64,000 bases of DNA from JBMFVE01 sp049966155 (GCA_049966155.1 JBMFVE010000001.1:310001-374000), one strand, 5' to 3'; shown: positions 35,221-44,261, counted from the first letter of the stretch. Program-made: numbers and translations. Notes: generated by a model not told the origin, from the letters alone.

Positions 35221-35802
35221 ATGAACAATCTGGATCGAGAGGAACAACAATTGATCCATCGTGCACAAAATGGCGATAAAAGGGCTTTTGGTAAACTCGT
35301 TAAGAATTACGAACAACTTGTATATAGCTTTGCTTTTAAAATTTGTCGTGATAAAGAAAAAGCTGATGAGGTCTTACAGGAAACGTTTGTCAATGCTTAC
35401 AGAGGTTTAAAATCTTTTTCAGGAAAGTCAAAGTTTTCAACATGGCTCTATCGCATCGTCACCAACAATTGCCTGATGATGCACAGGAAAAGATCCAGAG
35501 AGCCTGTAATTTCGCTTGACGATGCTGATTTGTATCAGGGCACAAATGAGCTTCAAATTCCTCATAAAGGAGAAACCCCGTCCGATTCTGTGATTAACAA
35601 AGAACTAAGGATGGTCCTTGACGACGCTATCAAAAAACTACCTGTTGATTACCGCATTGTATTTGTAATGAGAGATGTGGAGGGCCTCTCGACAGAAGAG
35701 GTAAGCAAAGCTCTTAAACTTTCAACTCCCGCAGTCAAGTCACGACTGCACAGAGCTCGTCTGTTTCTAAGAAATGAACTTAACAGATATTTCTCGGAGT
35801 AA
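35221..35802 (+). CDS. RNA polymerase ECF sigma factor, RpoE-like
   Basis: A 193-residue extracytoplasmic-function sigma factor. Region 2 covers AFGKLVKNYEQLVYSFAF to FVNAYRGLKSFSGKSKFSTWLYRI, and region 4 covers LPVDYRIVFVMRDVEGLSTEEVSKAL to TPAVKSRLHRARLFLRNEL. AAGGA precedes the ATG. It is followed two bases later by a small zinc-finger protein that is probably its anti-sigma factor. Regulon unknown. Confidence 0.94.
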   Translation: MNNLDREEQQLIHRAQNGDKRAFGKLVKNYEQLVYSFAFKICRDKEKADEVLQETFVNAYRGLKSFSGKSKFSTWLYRIVTNNCLMMHRKRSREPVISLDDADLYQGTNELQIPHKGETPSDSVINKELRMVLDDAIKKLPVDYRIVFVMRDVEGLSTEEVSKALKLSTPAVKSRLHRARLFLRNELNRYFSE

Positions 35803-35804
35803 AT

Positions 35805-36053
35805 ATGGCGCCACACAGGAAATATCTAATGGAAATATGCTCAAAAATAGATCTTGACCTTAACTCGCCTGCATGCTCCAAGCTGAAAAGTCACCTGAGC
35901 AAATGCCCACAGTGTGCGGCTTATTATGACTCCTTAAAAAGGACGATTATTCTATACAAAAACTACAAAGTGAAGCCAAATAAATCACGTGTTAAACAAA
36001 TTTTGGCACGGCTCAACGTTGATTCAGGTGCTGGTAAAAATAAGCATAGTTAA
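35805..36053 (+). CDS. Small zinc-finger anti-sigma factor candidate
   Basis: An 82-residue protein with a zf-HC2/ZAS-type motif: Cys28 region (PACSKLKSHLSKCPQCAAY) with H-x3-C-x2-C as in anti-sigma factors of the RsrA/ChrR type. There is no membrane helix, so it would be a cytoplasmic, possibly redox-responsive, anti-sigma. Position two bases behind the sigma factor supports the pairing. The C-terminal half is basic and lacks further recognisable domains. Confidence 0.78.
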   Translation: MAPHRKYLMEICSKIDLDLNSPACSKLKSHLSKCPQCAAYYDSLKRTIILYKNYKVKPNKSRVKQILARLNVDSGAGKNKHS

Positions 36054-36096
36054 GGAACCGTTAGACGTTTCTCGAGTGCTCACAAGAGAGGTTAAT

Positions 36097-36113
36097 GCTC
36101 CAGGAGCTTTTTT
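36097..36113 (+). terminator. Short hairpin with T run after the anti-sigma gene
   Basis: The palindrome GCTCCAGGAGC (36097-36107) is followed by six T. The stem is only four to five pairs, so termination between the sigma pair and rqcH is possible but weak. Confidence 0.33.
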
Positions 36114-36129
36114 CTAAGCGAATCGTTTA

Positions 36130-37761
36130 ATGGCTATGATCAACAATTATTTCACATTAGAAGCAATATTAAACGAAATACGTGATGACATAGAAAGCTC
36201 GACAATAATTTCCAGCTTTACTAAAACAAAGAGAACTCTTGATATTGTTTTGATGAAAGAAGGACGGAAGCCTTCGTTAATCAAAATCAGTTGCATTGCC
36301 AGACAAAGCTACATTTTTTTAAGACGCAACTTATCTTCTATTCCAGGAGGAGCTAATGTTTTTCCCGGCATTACAGGATCCAGAATAATTGATGCTGGCG
36401 TTGTAAGACACGAGAGAATCATTATTTTTTCTCTATCCAATCAACAACGACTTGTTGTAAGACTTTTTGGGACCCACTCGAACATTTATCTAACAGACTC
36501 CGGCAACAGGATTCTTGACCGCTTTCTCAAGCGAGGATTGGGACCAGGAGAGAAAATCAACTTAGTTCAAAAAGAACTGAATTCTCAAAATAAAGCACCG
36601 GGTGATTTAATTGATTTTAAGTCAAATGATCTTTTAACTGCTGAAGACCTTCTACATTTTTTCCCTTACCTATCTCATGAACTGGCTTCGGAGGTAATTT
36701 TTCGCTTTAAAAATATTTTAAAATACAGCTCTGTAGATAAATTATCTGACGTTGGACACGCGTCTATACAAACGTTGCTGAACGACATTTTAAATGAGAT
36801 TCTTGATGAACTTTCTCACCCATCACCTCACATATACTACAAACAAAATAGACCGTACCTGTTCAGCATCATAAAGCTGAAGCACCTGTCGAATCTTGAA
36901 TGCGAGCCGTGTGAAAGTGTAAATGCAGCTGTTATAAAGTATATCTCGGAATCGGACAGATATCAAGCAACCGAAGATTTAAAGGCGTCTTTATCTAAAA
37001 CCATTAGAGAAAAAATAGAGGACATAAAAAGAACAATTGAGAAAATTGAAAAAGAAATTGCTGAGCATAGAGAAAGAAAATATCGGATGTATGCTGAAAT
37101 ATTAATGGAGAATCTTACATCAGTAGGAGGAGGATCGTCCTCATACACGGCAAAGTATGGAAACGAGATCGTCACCGTCCCGCTTGATCCAAAACTCAAA
37201 GCAATTCAAAATGCGCAACTGTATTTTGAAAAAGCAAAGAAGGCAAAAATATCTCAGTCTCAAACACTGCGTCGTAAGGAAGAGTTAGAGCTGGAGCTTA
37301 AGAAATTGGAAAGTGAATTGTCACAGGTTGAACTTCTGGAAGGACAGCAGCAACTAAAATCCATTATCAAGTTGCATGAACAAGGTCCGTCAGCTCAAAA
37401 CAAATTCCATCAGTTTAATCTGCAGGGATACGCAATTTATGTTGGGAAAAACATACACAATAATGAGGAGCTGACTTTCAATTATGCCAGGCCAAACGAC
37501 GTATTTTTACATGTTCGTGGTGCCTCAGGGTCACATGTGATAATACGGAACGGAACAAGAAACTATCCACCACAAAAAATCATTGAATACGCAGCGGAAC
37601 TGGCTGCACACTATAGTAAAGCGAGATCAAGCTCAATTGTGCCGGTTGCTTACACGATGAAAAAGTACGTCAGAAAGGTTAAAGGTCAACCGGGTACTGT
37701 GCAGCTCAGCAGGGAGGAAGTAATCTTCGTATCTCCCAAAAAGCCCTCGGCTCACAAGTAA
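36130..37761 (+). CDS. rqcH: Ribosome-associated quality-control protein RqcH (NFACT family)
   Basis: A 543-residue NFACT protein that binds stalled 50S-peptidyl-tRNA complexes and directs C-terminal alanine tailing. The NFACT-N domain covers about 1-240, two helix-hairpin/coiled-coil regions about 285-420, and NFACT-R the end (NYARPNDVFLHVRGASGSHVIIRNG). The conserved Asp-Arg pair needed in Bacillus RqcH aligns with Glu95-Arg96 (HERIIIF). It is a little shorter than the Bacillus protein. A second ATG two codons downstream is an alternative start; neither has a strong ribosome binding site. Confidence 0.93.
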   Translation: MAMINNYFTLEAILNEIRDDIESSTIISSFTKTKRTLDIVLMKEGRKPSLIKISCIARQSYIFLRRNLSSIPGGANVFPGITGSRIIDAGVVRHERIIIFSLSNQQRLVVRLFGTHSNIYLTDSGNRILDRFLKRGLGPGEKINLVQKELNSQNKAPGDLIDFKSNDLLTAEDLLHFFPYLSHELASEVIFRFKNILKYSSVDKLSDVGHASIQTLLNDILNEILDELSHPSPHIYYKQNRPYLFSIIKLKHLSNLECEPCESVNAAVIKYISESDRYQATEDLKASLSKTIREKIEDIKRTIEKIEKEIAEHRERKYRMYAEILMENLTSVGGGSSSYTAKYGNEIVTVPLDPKLKAIQNAQLYFEKAKKAKISQSQTLRRKEELELELKKLESELSQVELLEGQQQLKSIIKLHEQGPSAQNKFHQFNLQGYAIYVGKNIHNNEELTFNYARPNDVFLHVRGASGSHVIIRNGTRNYPPQKIIEYAAELAAHYSKARSSSIVPVAYTMKKYVRKVKGQPGTVQLSREEVIFVSPKKPSAHK

Positions 37762-37944
37762 TTATTTCAATTTTGATGTAAACTTTACCATCCCCTGTAG
37801 AGAAACTCCCTTCGTAATTTAAGCCTCTTTTGTAACATCCTATAAACTAACGACTTACCACATCATTATTCTCAACCATTAATTAGGATTTCCGGCACGG
37901 CATTGCAATGTATATGTGTGTAACTGGAGCGAAGGAAATTTAAA

Positions 37945-38313
37945 ATGCTTATAGTATGCAAGACTCTGGTTTTAGTAGAAAGGAAGGAGACAGCAGAAAT
38001 TGTTTCAAAGGCTTTGGAGCTCCCGAAGTTTGAAACAGTTTTCACATGGTCACCGATGGAGGCAAGGTTATTCCTTGAGGCAAACCCTGTAGACCTATTT
38101 GTTGTATCAGCATCGTTTAGAAACAATTGTACAGTTCGTGACTTAGCCTCAGGTATTCCAACTCTTTATATCGAGGCATCCTATATCCCTTTAAATCAAT
38201 CCAACTGGAGTACGACAGAAGAGGCAGCCAGAGTTAAAGCTTCAGCAGAAAGACTTTTAAGAAAGAACTACATAAACTGGGTCGTTGACGCACTTGAATA
38301 TACAAATTCATGA
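37945..38313 (+). CDS. Receiver-like protein lacking the phosphoacceptor Asp
   Basis: A 122-residue protein with alternating hydrophobic strands and helices as in a CheY-type fold: TLVLVERKETAEIVSKAL, then VDLFVVSASF where a receiver would have LLDxxMP. The Asp is replaced by Ser, so it should not be phosphorylated in the usual way. It lies 39 bases before a sensor kinase gene and probably shares its transcript. GAAGGAAAT precedes the ATG. I do not recognise a named family, so the fold assignment is inference. Confidence 0.65.
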   Translation: MLIVCKTLVLVERKETAEIVSKALELPKFETVFTWSPMEARLFLEANPVDLFVVSASFRNNCTVRDLASGIPTLYIEASYIPLNQSNWSTTEEAARVKASAERLLRKNYINWVVDALEYTNS

Positions 38314-38352
38314 AAGCCTCTGGCGACTCTGCTGGTTTAAGAGGAGGGCAAT

Positions 38353-40764
38353 ATGACAGAAGTAACTATTTACATTGCCGCAATAGTTTCACTGGTGCTC
38401 ACAGCAGCGCTTGTGATCGTGAGAAAGAAAGAGGAACTGGAAAACCGATTGAGATCAGCTGAGCGAATTTCTTCAATAGCTGCAATTAGAATTTCACCTG
38501 AATTCCCACTTGAAAAGCGACTTAGATATATACTCTTATCCATTATGAACGATTTTAATTCACAATCAGGAATACTCTCATTTAGCAGCAAATCGCTCGG
38601 AAATTTCAAAATTACCGAGGGAATCAAAAATCTTGATTCAAACAAACAGACCGGAGTTCAGACAAACATTAACACTTTAACCTCTCCATATCGCATCTCC
38701 ACCTCTGAACGACAATATAATGAAGTCATCATACCAATCGAAGATATAAATTTTTCATGCACTATTTCGATGAAATCCAGGCATAACGTATCGAGCCTGG
38801 AATTCGGTCAACTGCAGTACATCATTAAAGAGAAAATTCAAAATGCGATTTCAGGTACTCTCAGATACAGCATTTCAATGGATTCTGTAACCGACGCCTT
38901 TTATAAAGTCCTCGACGAGATGAGTGTAGGTGTTGTATTTATTAAACACGGCGCGGGCAATCCTGGCGATGAGTTCAAAGTAGCCCACATAAACCGATCG
39001 TTTTATAAGATATTTGGCCTTGAAAATTCAAACGCCACAAGTGAAGAAGTATCCGAAGTATTGTCGAATTCCATCAGGTTAGAAGAACTCCAGGGTATGG
39101 GGAAAGGTATATCGCATGCTGAGAGGCAGATAAACTACATTAGACGGGACGGACTAAAGGTAACTGCACGCCTTATAATTATAAAAGCTGATGATGATAG
39201 CGAGATAGTCGTATTTGAACCTGTAGAAAAAGCAAAGATTCTTCAAAGAGGGTTCCAGATTATCCTCAATAGCTTCCAGATGCTACTTCTAAACCATGAT
39301 ATCAAAAAATTTCTGAAAGAACTGCTGGAGGCATCTGGTTCCGACGGTATTGCGCTTGCAACAAAGGGAGAGGAAAATGATGCACTTGAAATTACAGAAA
39401 AAGCTGGTTTTATAATAAATATTCCTCAAATAATGCTCGATGAAGTGCAGACTGGAGACATTATAAACTCTCAAGGTTATTATGCTATCCCCTTCTCTGC
39501 GCGGGGAAAAGTAACAGGCGCAATTATAGCTCTTAAGCCCCGTGAAGATTCAGCTGAGGTAATTTCAATTTCCGCAAAACTTCTGGGCGCTTATTTTGAA
39601 ACAGAGCAGCTAATTTTCAGGCTTAAAAAAACCGGTAAATTCCTGGAAGACGAGCTGAGGCGAGCTGAGGTTACAAACCAATCAAAATCTGAATTTCTGG
39701 CAAATATGAGCCATGAAATTCGGACGCCACTGAATTCAATTATAGGCTTTGCTCATATTCTTCGTGATGACACGACGGAACTTTCAAAAGACATTATTAA
39801 AGAGTTTGCTTCAAATATTCTTACAGCAAGCAAAGATCTTTTAGCATTAATTAACGATATACTTGACCTAACCAGAGTTGAGATAGGTAAAATGCAACTT
39901 CAAATTCAGCAATTTTCTGTAAAAGAGGTGGTGGAGAGCGTCAAGAGAATATTAAAACCGACACTTGACGAAAAAAACATAAGACTTGAAACCTTTTATG
40001 AAAATGGAATTCAATCAATTTTTGCTGACCCTTTAAAATTTAAACAAATCCTCTACAATATATTGAGCAACGCCATTAAATTTAGCCCACATGATGCCAC
40101 AGTAAATCTTGAAATCCATAACTCTGGCGAGGGCATCGAAATAAGAATAACAGACAGAGGAATTGGCATAAAAAAAGAAGATATCGATAAACTTTTTAAA
40201 CCGTTTGTACAAGTAGGCGATAATAGACCGGGAAATGGTACTGGACTTGGCTTAGCTCTCACCAGGCGACTTGTTGAGTTGCACGGTGGAACAATATGGG
40301 TAAACAGTGAATATGGCGCAGGCACAACTGTAGTTGTTTATATGCCAAACTTTCCTGTTCCTTCACCATCCAATCAATTTGAAAGTACGTTAAATTCAGA
40401 GCCTGGTGAAATCACTTTTGTTAGCGAAGATAATGAACTGTACAAACTCCTCAGTGAAACAATAGGAGAAGGAAGTTTCAAAATAAAGTTCATTGCCCCC
40501 AACGAATTTTTCCGCAATCAAAGTGCATTAAATCCATCCGCAAAGCTTATATTTGACGCCAACTTCATAGATCTTAAGAGCGGTATTGAATTTGCAAAGG
40601 AAAGTCATAAAATCGTTGTCCTCTCTGAAAAAGAAAAATTTGATGAAATATTCGATAGCGTTGATAACAACAGAACAAACATTAGCATCGTTGATCGCAG
40701 AAATTTCACAAAGAGCGAATTACTGAATCAACTGATAAGTCCTGCTGTTCCCAAAAAAAGCTAA
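38353..40764 (+). CDS. Membrane-anchored sensor histidine kinase with divergent receiver tail
   Basis: An 803-residue protein. One membrane helix lies at residues 5-22, followed by a GAF-like region (about 50-170), a PAS-like region (about 190-300) and a second GAF-like region (about 305-425). HisKA has the phosphorylated His near 455 in ANMSHEIRTPLNSI; HATPase has N box NILSNAIKFSP, G1 ITDRGIGI and G2 GNGTGLGLAL. The last 110 residues alternate strands and helices like a receiver (EITFVSED, KLIFDANF, SIVDRRNF) but lack the conserved Lys. A strong terminator follows. The signal is unknown. Confidence 0.9.
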   Translation: MTEVTIYIAAIVSLVLTAALVIVRKKEELENRLRSAERISSIAAIRISPEFPLEKRLRYILLSIMNDFNSQSGILSFSSKSLGNFKITEGIKNLDSNKQTGVQTNINTLTSPYRISTSERQYNEVIIPIEDINFSCTISMKSRHNVSSLEFGQLQYIIKEKIQNAISGTLRYSISMDSVTDAFYKVLDEMSVGVVFIKHGAGNPGDEFKVAHINRSFYKIFGLENSNATSEEVSEVLSNSIRLEELQGMGKGISHAERQINYIRRDGLKVTARLIIIKADDDSEIVVFEPVEKAKILQRGFQIILNSFQMLLLNHDIKKFLKELLEASGSDGIALATKGEENDALEITEKAGFIINIPQIMLDEVQTGDIINSQGYYAIPFSARGKVTGAIIALKPREDSAEVISISAKLLGAYFETEQLIFRLKKTGKFLEDELRRAEVTNQSKSEFLANMSHEIRTPLNSIIGFAHILRDDTTELSKDIIKEFASNILTASKDLLALINDILDLTRVEIGKMQLQIQQFSVKEVVESVKRILKPTLDEKNIRLETFYENGIQSIFADPLKFKQILYNILSNAIKFSPHDATVNLEIHNSGEGIEIRITDRGIGIKKEDIDKLFKPFVQVGDNRPGNGTGLGLALTRRLVELHGGTIWVNSEYGAGTTVVVYMPNFPVPSPSNQFESTLNSEPGEITFVSEDNELYKLLSETIGEGSFKIKFIAPNEFFRNQSALNPSAKLIFDANFIDLKSGIEFAKESHKIVVLSEKEKFDEIFDSVDNNRTNISIVDRRNFTKSELLNQLISPAVPKKS

Positions 40765-40836
40765 CAAAGATTTGCCCCCCTCGAGCTGGTGCTGCCTTTT
40801 GTGCGCTGGGTGGCACCGGCTTCTTTGTTTTTCTTT
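40763..40836. terminator. Bidirectional hairpin terminator after the sensor kinase
   Basis: GAGCTGGTGCTGCC (40783-40796) pairs, with a few G-U pairs, to GGGTGGCACCGGCTTC (40808-40823), extended outward by AACAAAGA (40763-40770) and TCTTTGTT (40822-40829). A T-rich run follows. It can serve the kinase; uxs stops about 50 bases beyond on the other strand. Confidence 0.75.
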
Positions 40837-40884
40837 GGGATCATGTTTTTGATACAGACAATCAGATTATGCTGGAATATTGTT

Positions 40885-41826
40885 TCAAATGACTTTTATT
40901 TTTTCCCTAAAATATTTGAGCGTCCGTAATAATCCTTCCCGCCTGCTTACCTTTGGCTCCCATCCAAGAATTTCCCTCGCCAATGCGATGTCCGGCTGTC
41001 TGACTTTTGGATCATCTTCAGGAAGAGGCTTGAAGACTATTTTACTTTTGCTTTGTGTCAGTTCAATGATTTCTTTTGCAAACTGAAGTATGGTTATTTC
41101 ATCTGGATTTCCAATATTTACCGGATTAGTGTAACTTGATTTCAAAAGCCTGAAAACCCCTTCAACAAGATCATCTACGTAGCAAAAGCTCCTTGTTTGA
41201 GTTCCATCGCCAAAGGCCGTGAGTTCTTCACCTAAAAGAGCTTGCTTCATGAAAGCAGGGAGGACACGACCATCATCAAGCCTCATCCTTGGGCCATAGG
41301 TATTAAAGATTCTAACTATCCTTGTGTCCACACCATGATAACGATGATAAGCCATTGTCATAGCTTCTGCAAATCGTTTAGCCTCATCGTAAACCCCACG
41401 AACTCCAATTGGGTTGACGTTTCCCCAATAATCCTCTCTCTGTGGATGCACTAAAGGATCGCCATATACTTCACTGGTCGATGCAAGTAAGAATTTTGCA
41501 CCCTTTGCCTTTGCAAATCCAAGCGCCTTATGAGTACCAAGTGAACCAACCTTCAGGGTCTGAATGGGAAGTTTTAAGTAATCAATGGGAGAAGCAGGGC
41601 TAGCAAAATGAAGAACAGCATCAATTTTACCATCTATATATATAAAATCAGTAACGTTGTATTGAATGAATTTGAATCGAGAATTTCCAAAAAGATGCGA
41701 TATGTTATCCGGACTCCCTGTGATAAAGTTATCCATACAGATTACCTCATCCCCTTCGGCCAGAAATCTATCACACAAATGAGAACCTATAAAACCTGCA
41801 CCACCTGTAATCAGTATTCTTGCCAT
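40885..41826 (-). CDS. UDP-glucuronate decarboxylase (UDP-xylose synthase)
   Basis: A 313-residue extended short-chain dehydrogenase. NAD motif is ITGGAGFIGSHL, and HFASPASPIDYLKLPIQTLK, LLASTSEVYGDPLVHPQ and GVYDEAKRFAEAMTMAYHR are nearly diagnostic for UXS; the catalytic Tyr and Lys are in YDEAK. It turns UDP-glucuronate into UDP-xylose. The gene follows ugd by 25 bases, whose product makes its substrate. No N-terminal membrane anchor is present, as usual for bacterial forms. Confidence 0.94.
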   Translation of the reverse strand: MARILITGGAGFIGSHLCDRFLAEGDEVICMDNFITGSPDNISHLFGNSRFKFIQYNVTDFIYIDGKIDAVLHFASPASPIDYLKLPIQTLKVGSLGTHKALGFAKAKGAKFLLASTSEVYGDPLVHPQREDYWGNVNPIGVRGVYDEAKRFAEAMTMAYHRYHGVDTRIVRIFNTYGPRMRLDDGRVLPAFMKQALLGEELTAFGDGTQTRSFCYVDDLVEGVFRLLKSSYTNPVNIGNPDEITILQFAKEIIELTQSKSKIVFKPLPEDDPKVRQPDIALAREILGWEPKVSRREGLLRTLKYFREKIKVI

Positions 41827-41851
41827 AATTTAATCTTTCATTTTGTATGCG

Positions 41852-43213
41852 TCATTTGCGACCAATGCCATAATAGACAAAACCAAGTTCTCGCAATCTT
41901 TCTGGATTATAAATATTTCTCCCATCAAATATGATGGGCTGCTTCAAAGACTTCTTAACAAGTTGAAAATCCGGTTCACGGAATTCCTGCCATTCAGTAA
42001 CAAGTATTAGAGCATCGGCATCTTTCAACGCAGCGTATTGATCCTTAGCAAAATCTATTCTGCCGGGTTTCAATGCCCCTCTGGTGGAAGCACCCGAGGC
42101 GTTTCCGGTCTGAAAAACTTCCTTTGCCCTTTCAATGGCTACGGGATCAAAAGCAACGATATTTGCTCCGGCTTCCACAAGTTCGTTTATGACAACAATT
42201 GACGGAGCCTCTCGCATGTCATCTGTCTTCGGTTTAAATGAAAGTCCCCACACAGCAAACTTTCTTCCTGCAAGGTTCTGTCCAAAATGCTTTTTTACCT
42301 TTTCCGGAATCAGCCGCTTTTGTTTATCGTTGACAGCATTGACAGCCGAAACAATTGCTGTTTCAACAGAAACCTGTTCTCCCATTTTAATTAATGCTTT
42401 CACATCTTTAGGAAAGCAACTGCCCCCCCAACCAATGCCAGGAAAAAGAAATTTTGGCCCAATCCTGTTGTCATAACCAATTGCAGTCCTAACTTTCTCC
42501 ACATCAGCACCGAGATTCTCGCACAGGCGTGCAATCTCATTCATAAATGAAATTCTCGTAGCAAGGAAAGCATTGGCTGCATACTTTACCATTTCTGCAC
42601 TTCTTGAATCCATAACCAGAATAGGTGCTCCTGTTCGTACGAATGGTTCGTAAAGTTCGCGCAGGATCTTTTCGGCCTCCAATTCATCGACACCAATGAC
42701 CACGCGATCGGGAAACATAAAATCCTGAACAGCATTTCCTTCCTTGAGGAATTCTGGATTGGATGCAACACCTATATGAGCTCCTGGATAATTTCTGAAA
42801 ATATCCCTGAGCTCATCTGCTGTTCCAACAGGGACGGTACTTTTCGTCACCACGAGTTTGTAGTCAGTTATTGAATTTTTGTTTAAAATATCACCAATTT
42901 TTTCTGAAACTTCTTTTACATATTTTAAATCCGCACTCCCATCAGCACCAGGTGGGGTGGGCAGGCACAGGAAGATTACATTACTTGAAACAACCGCTTC
43001 CTGGAGAGAGGTTGTAAAGCTTAATCTTTTTGCGGTAAGGTTCTTTGATATAAGGGAATCAAGACCTGGCTCGTAAATTGGTGATACCCCTTTTTTTAGT
43101 TTTGAAATCTTTTCCTTCATCACATCCATACAGATGACGTGGTTTCCGGTTTCCGCAAAACACGTTCCTGTGACCAGGCCCACGTAGCCTGTACCAATAA
43201 TAGCTATCTTCAT
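41852..43213 (-). CDS. ugd: UDP-glucose 6-dehydrogenase
   Basis: A 453-residue enzyme oxidising UDP-glucose to UDP-glucuronate. NAD motif IAIIGTGYVGLVTGTCFAE, the ASNPEFLKEGNAVQDF segment and the catalytic Cys in GGSCFPKDV are intact. It lies between the NusG-like gene (60 bases upstream) and uxs, forming a short nucleotide-sugar operon that would feed capsule, exopolysaccharide or LPS. Confidence 0.96.
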   Translation of the reverse strand: MKIAIIGTGYVGLVTGTCFAETGNHVICMDVMKEKISKLKKGVSPIYEPGLDSLISKNLTAKRLSFTTSLQEAVVSSNVIFLCLPTPPGADGSADLKYVKEVSEKIGDILNKNSITDYKLVVTKSTVPVGTADELRDIFRNYPGAHIGVASNPEFLKEGNAVQDFMFPDRVVIGVDELEAEKILRELYEPFVRTGAPILVMDSRSAEMVKYAANAFLATRISFMNEIARLCENLGADVEKVRTAIGYDNRIGPKFLFPGIGWGGSCFPKDVKALIKMGEQVSVETAIVSAVNAVNDKQKRLIPEKVKKHFGQNLAGRKFAVWGLSFKPKTDDMREAPSIVVINELVEAGANIVAFDPVAIERAKEVFQTGNASGASTRGALKPGRIDFAKDQYAALKDADALILVTEWQEFREPDFQLVKKSLKQPIIFDGRNIYNPERLRELGFVYYGIGRK

Positions 43214-43272
43214 AATGTTGCACCTGCTTGTTGTTTTCTAAACTTTAATTCTAAGTAATGGACGGCAAAACT

Positions 43273-43815
43273 TCAACCACAAACGAACTGGCCTGCTGTT
43301 CCCAGCACTCGAACTCCACCAACGGGAACTCTTACACCTATAATCTTATCTATTCCTTCTATCCTTATAATGAAAGTCTTACCGTTAACTAATTCGATTA
43401 TTTCACCCTGTAACCCAGTGAGAGGCCCTGATGTTATCTCAGCCCACATTCCTCGATAACTTCCCTCAAGAACCTCAACGTCAGTTGGGTAACATTTTAT
43501 GATATTTCTCACCCCATCAATTTGCCATTCAGGAACCACACATGGCCGCCCGTTAAAAGTAACAAACTTTAAGAAGCTCTTTACATTGTAAATGGACTCA
43601 TACTCGCTTGAGCAAGCTTTGACAAATACGTATGAAGGAAAGAGCGGTACCTCAACCCATTTTTTCCTATCACTCCAATCGTGTAGTTCTTTCCGCATGG
43701 GAAGATATGCCTCTATTTCCCTCTTAACCAATTCTTCAAATACCTTCTTTTCATGACGGGTGATCACATATATTACATGCCATTTACGGTCTAATGCAGG
43801 TGTATCAATTGTCAT
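43273..43815 (-). CDS. UpxY-like NusG-family antitermination factor
   Basis: A 180-residue NusG paralogue: NGN domain from KWHVIYVITRHEKKVFEEL to PLFPSYVFVKA, then a KOW domain with AEITSGPLTGLQGEIIEL. Unlike housekeeping NusG it opens a polysaccharide-type operon, as UpxY proteins do in Bacteroides and RfaH-like factors do elsewhere, so it probably aids transcription of ugd-uxs or linked genes. The ATG at 43815 is preferred over a TTG at 43821; AAGGAGGAG lies upstream. A good promoter is found about 70 bases before it. Confidence 0.88.
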   Translation of the reverse strand: MTIDTPALDRKWHVIYVITRHEKKVFEELVKREIEAYLPMRKELHDWSDRKKWVEVPLFPSYVFVKACSSEYESIYNVKSFLKFVTFNGRPCVVPEWQIDGVRNIIKCYPTDVEVLEGSYRGMWAEITSGPLTGLQGEIIELVNGKTFIIRIEGIDKIIGVRVPVGGVRVLGTAGQFVCG

Positions 43816-43883
43816 CTCCAAGACTCCTCCTTAAAACAATTTACTTTCGAATACTCACCTGTGCCCTTTTAGCTTGACAGAGT

Positions 43884-43912
43884 AATTTAACGAACGACAA
43901 ATCACCTGTCAA
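43884..43912 (-). promoter_or_regulatory. Sigma70-like promoter of the NusG-like/ugd/uxs operon, inside an inverted repeat
   Basis: On the minus strand TTGACA (43907-43912) and TAAATT (43884-43889) are separated by 17 bases. The -35 element is part of an inverted repeat, TTGACAG at 43874-43880 against CTGTCAA at 43906-43912, that brackets the promoter and could be an operator. Confidence 0.55.
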
Positions 43913-43913
43913 T

Positions 43914-43931
43914 AAAAAGGAGGACCTTTTT
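43914..43931. terminator. AAAAAGG/CCTTTTT hairpin upstream of the NusG-like operon
   Basis: A seven-base perfect stem with four-base loop AGGA and A/T flanks. It lies between the IS remnant and the promoter, and would stop transcription entering from the IS side. The stem is short. Confidence 0.4.
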
Positions 43932-44040
43932 CGGACATAGTCAACAACGCATACATGGCTCATGGGCGCCAGAAAGCTCTAGACTAAGTTTATTCATTAA
44001 ATGAAAGAATCCTCAAAAAAGAGAAAGTTTATTGATGCTG

Positions 44041-44261
44041 TGTCCTGCCTCATCGTGAAATGGACATTTTGGTTTATTGAATAAGCTAATAAATCACGCT
44101 GCATTTTTAGCCTCAATGCGATTAAGTCCTGCCTTGTATAACTTCATGTCACTTATCTTGAGCCTTTCATTAACTCTGCCATTTAGATAATCTTCAGGCG
44201 TGAGATAGTAAAGAGCACTATGAAGACGTCTGGTATTGTAGTACTCAATATATAATGCCTC
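44041..44261 (-). mobile_element. Remnant of an IS3-family insertion sequence (one end)
   Basis: The segment holds the last codons of an IS3-type transposase plus the sequence to the element's end. The end begins TGTCCTGCC at 44041 (…GGCAGGACA on the minus strand), matching the TG…CA ends of the family and having the TGTCC…GGACA character of IS3-type terminal repeats. No matching left end is seen upstream, so the rest of the element is gone. Confidence 0.7.
44094..44261 (-). pseudogene. IS3-family transposase OrfB, C-terminal fragment
   Basis: Reading the minus strand gives EALYIEYYNTRRLHSALYYL followed by TPEDYLNGRVNE and a stop at 44094-44096. YIEYYNTRRLHSAL is the hallmark C-terminus of IS3-family DDE integrases. 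A stop codon lies immediately upstream in frame and no earlier catalytic motifs are found, so only about 55 codons remain. It is too short to appear as a full gene. Confidence 0.85.
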
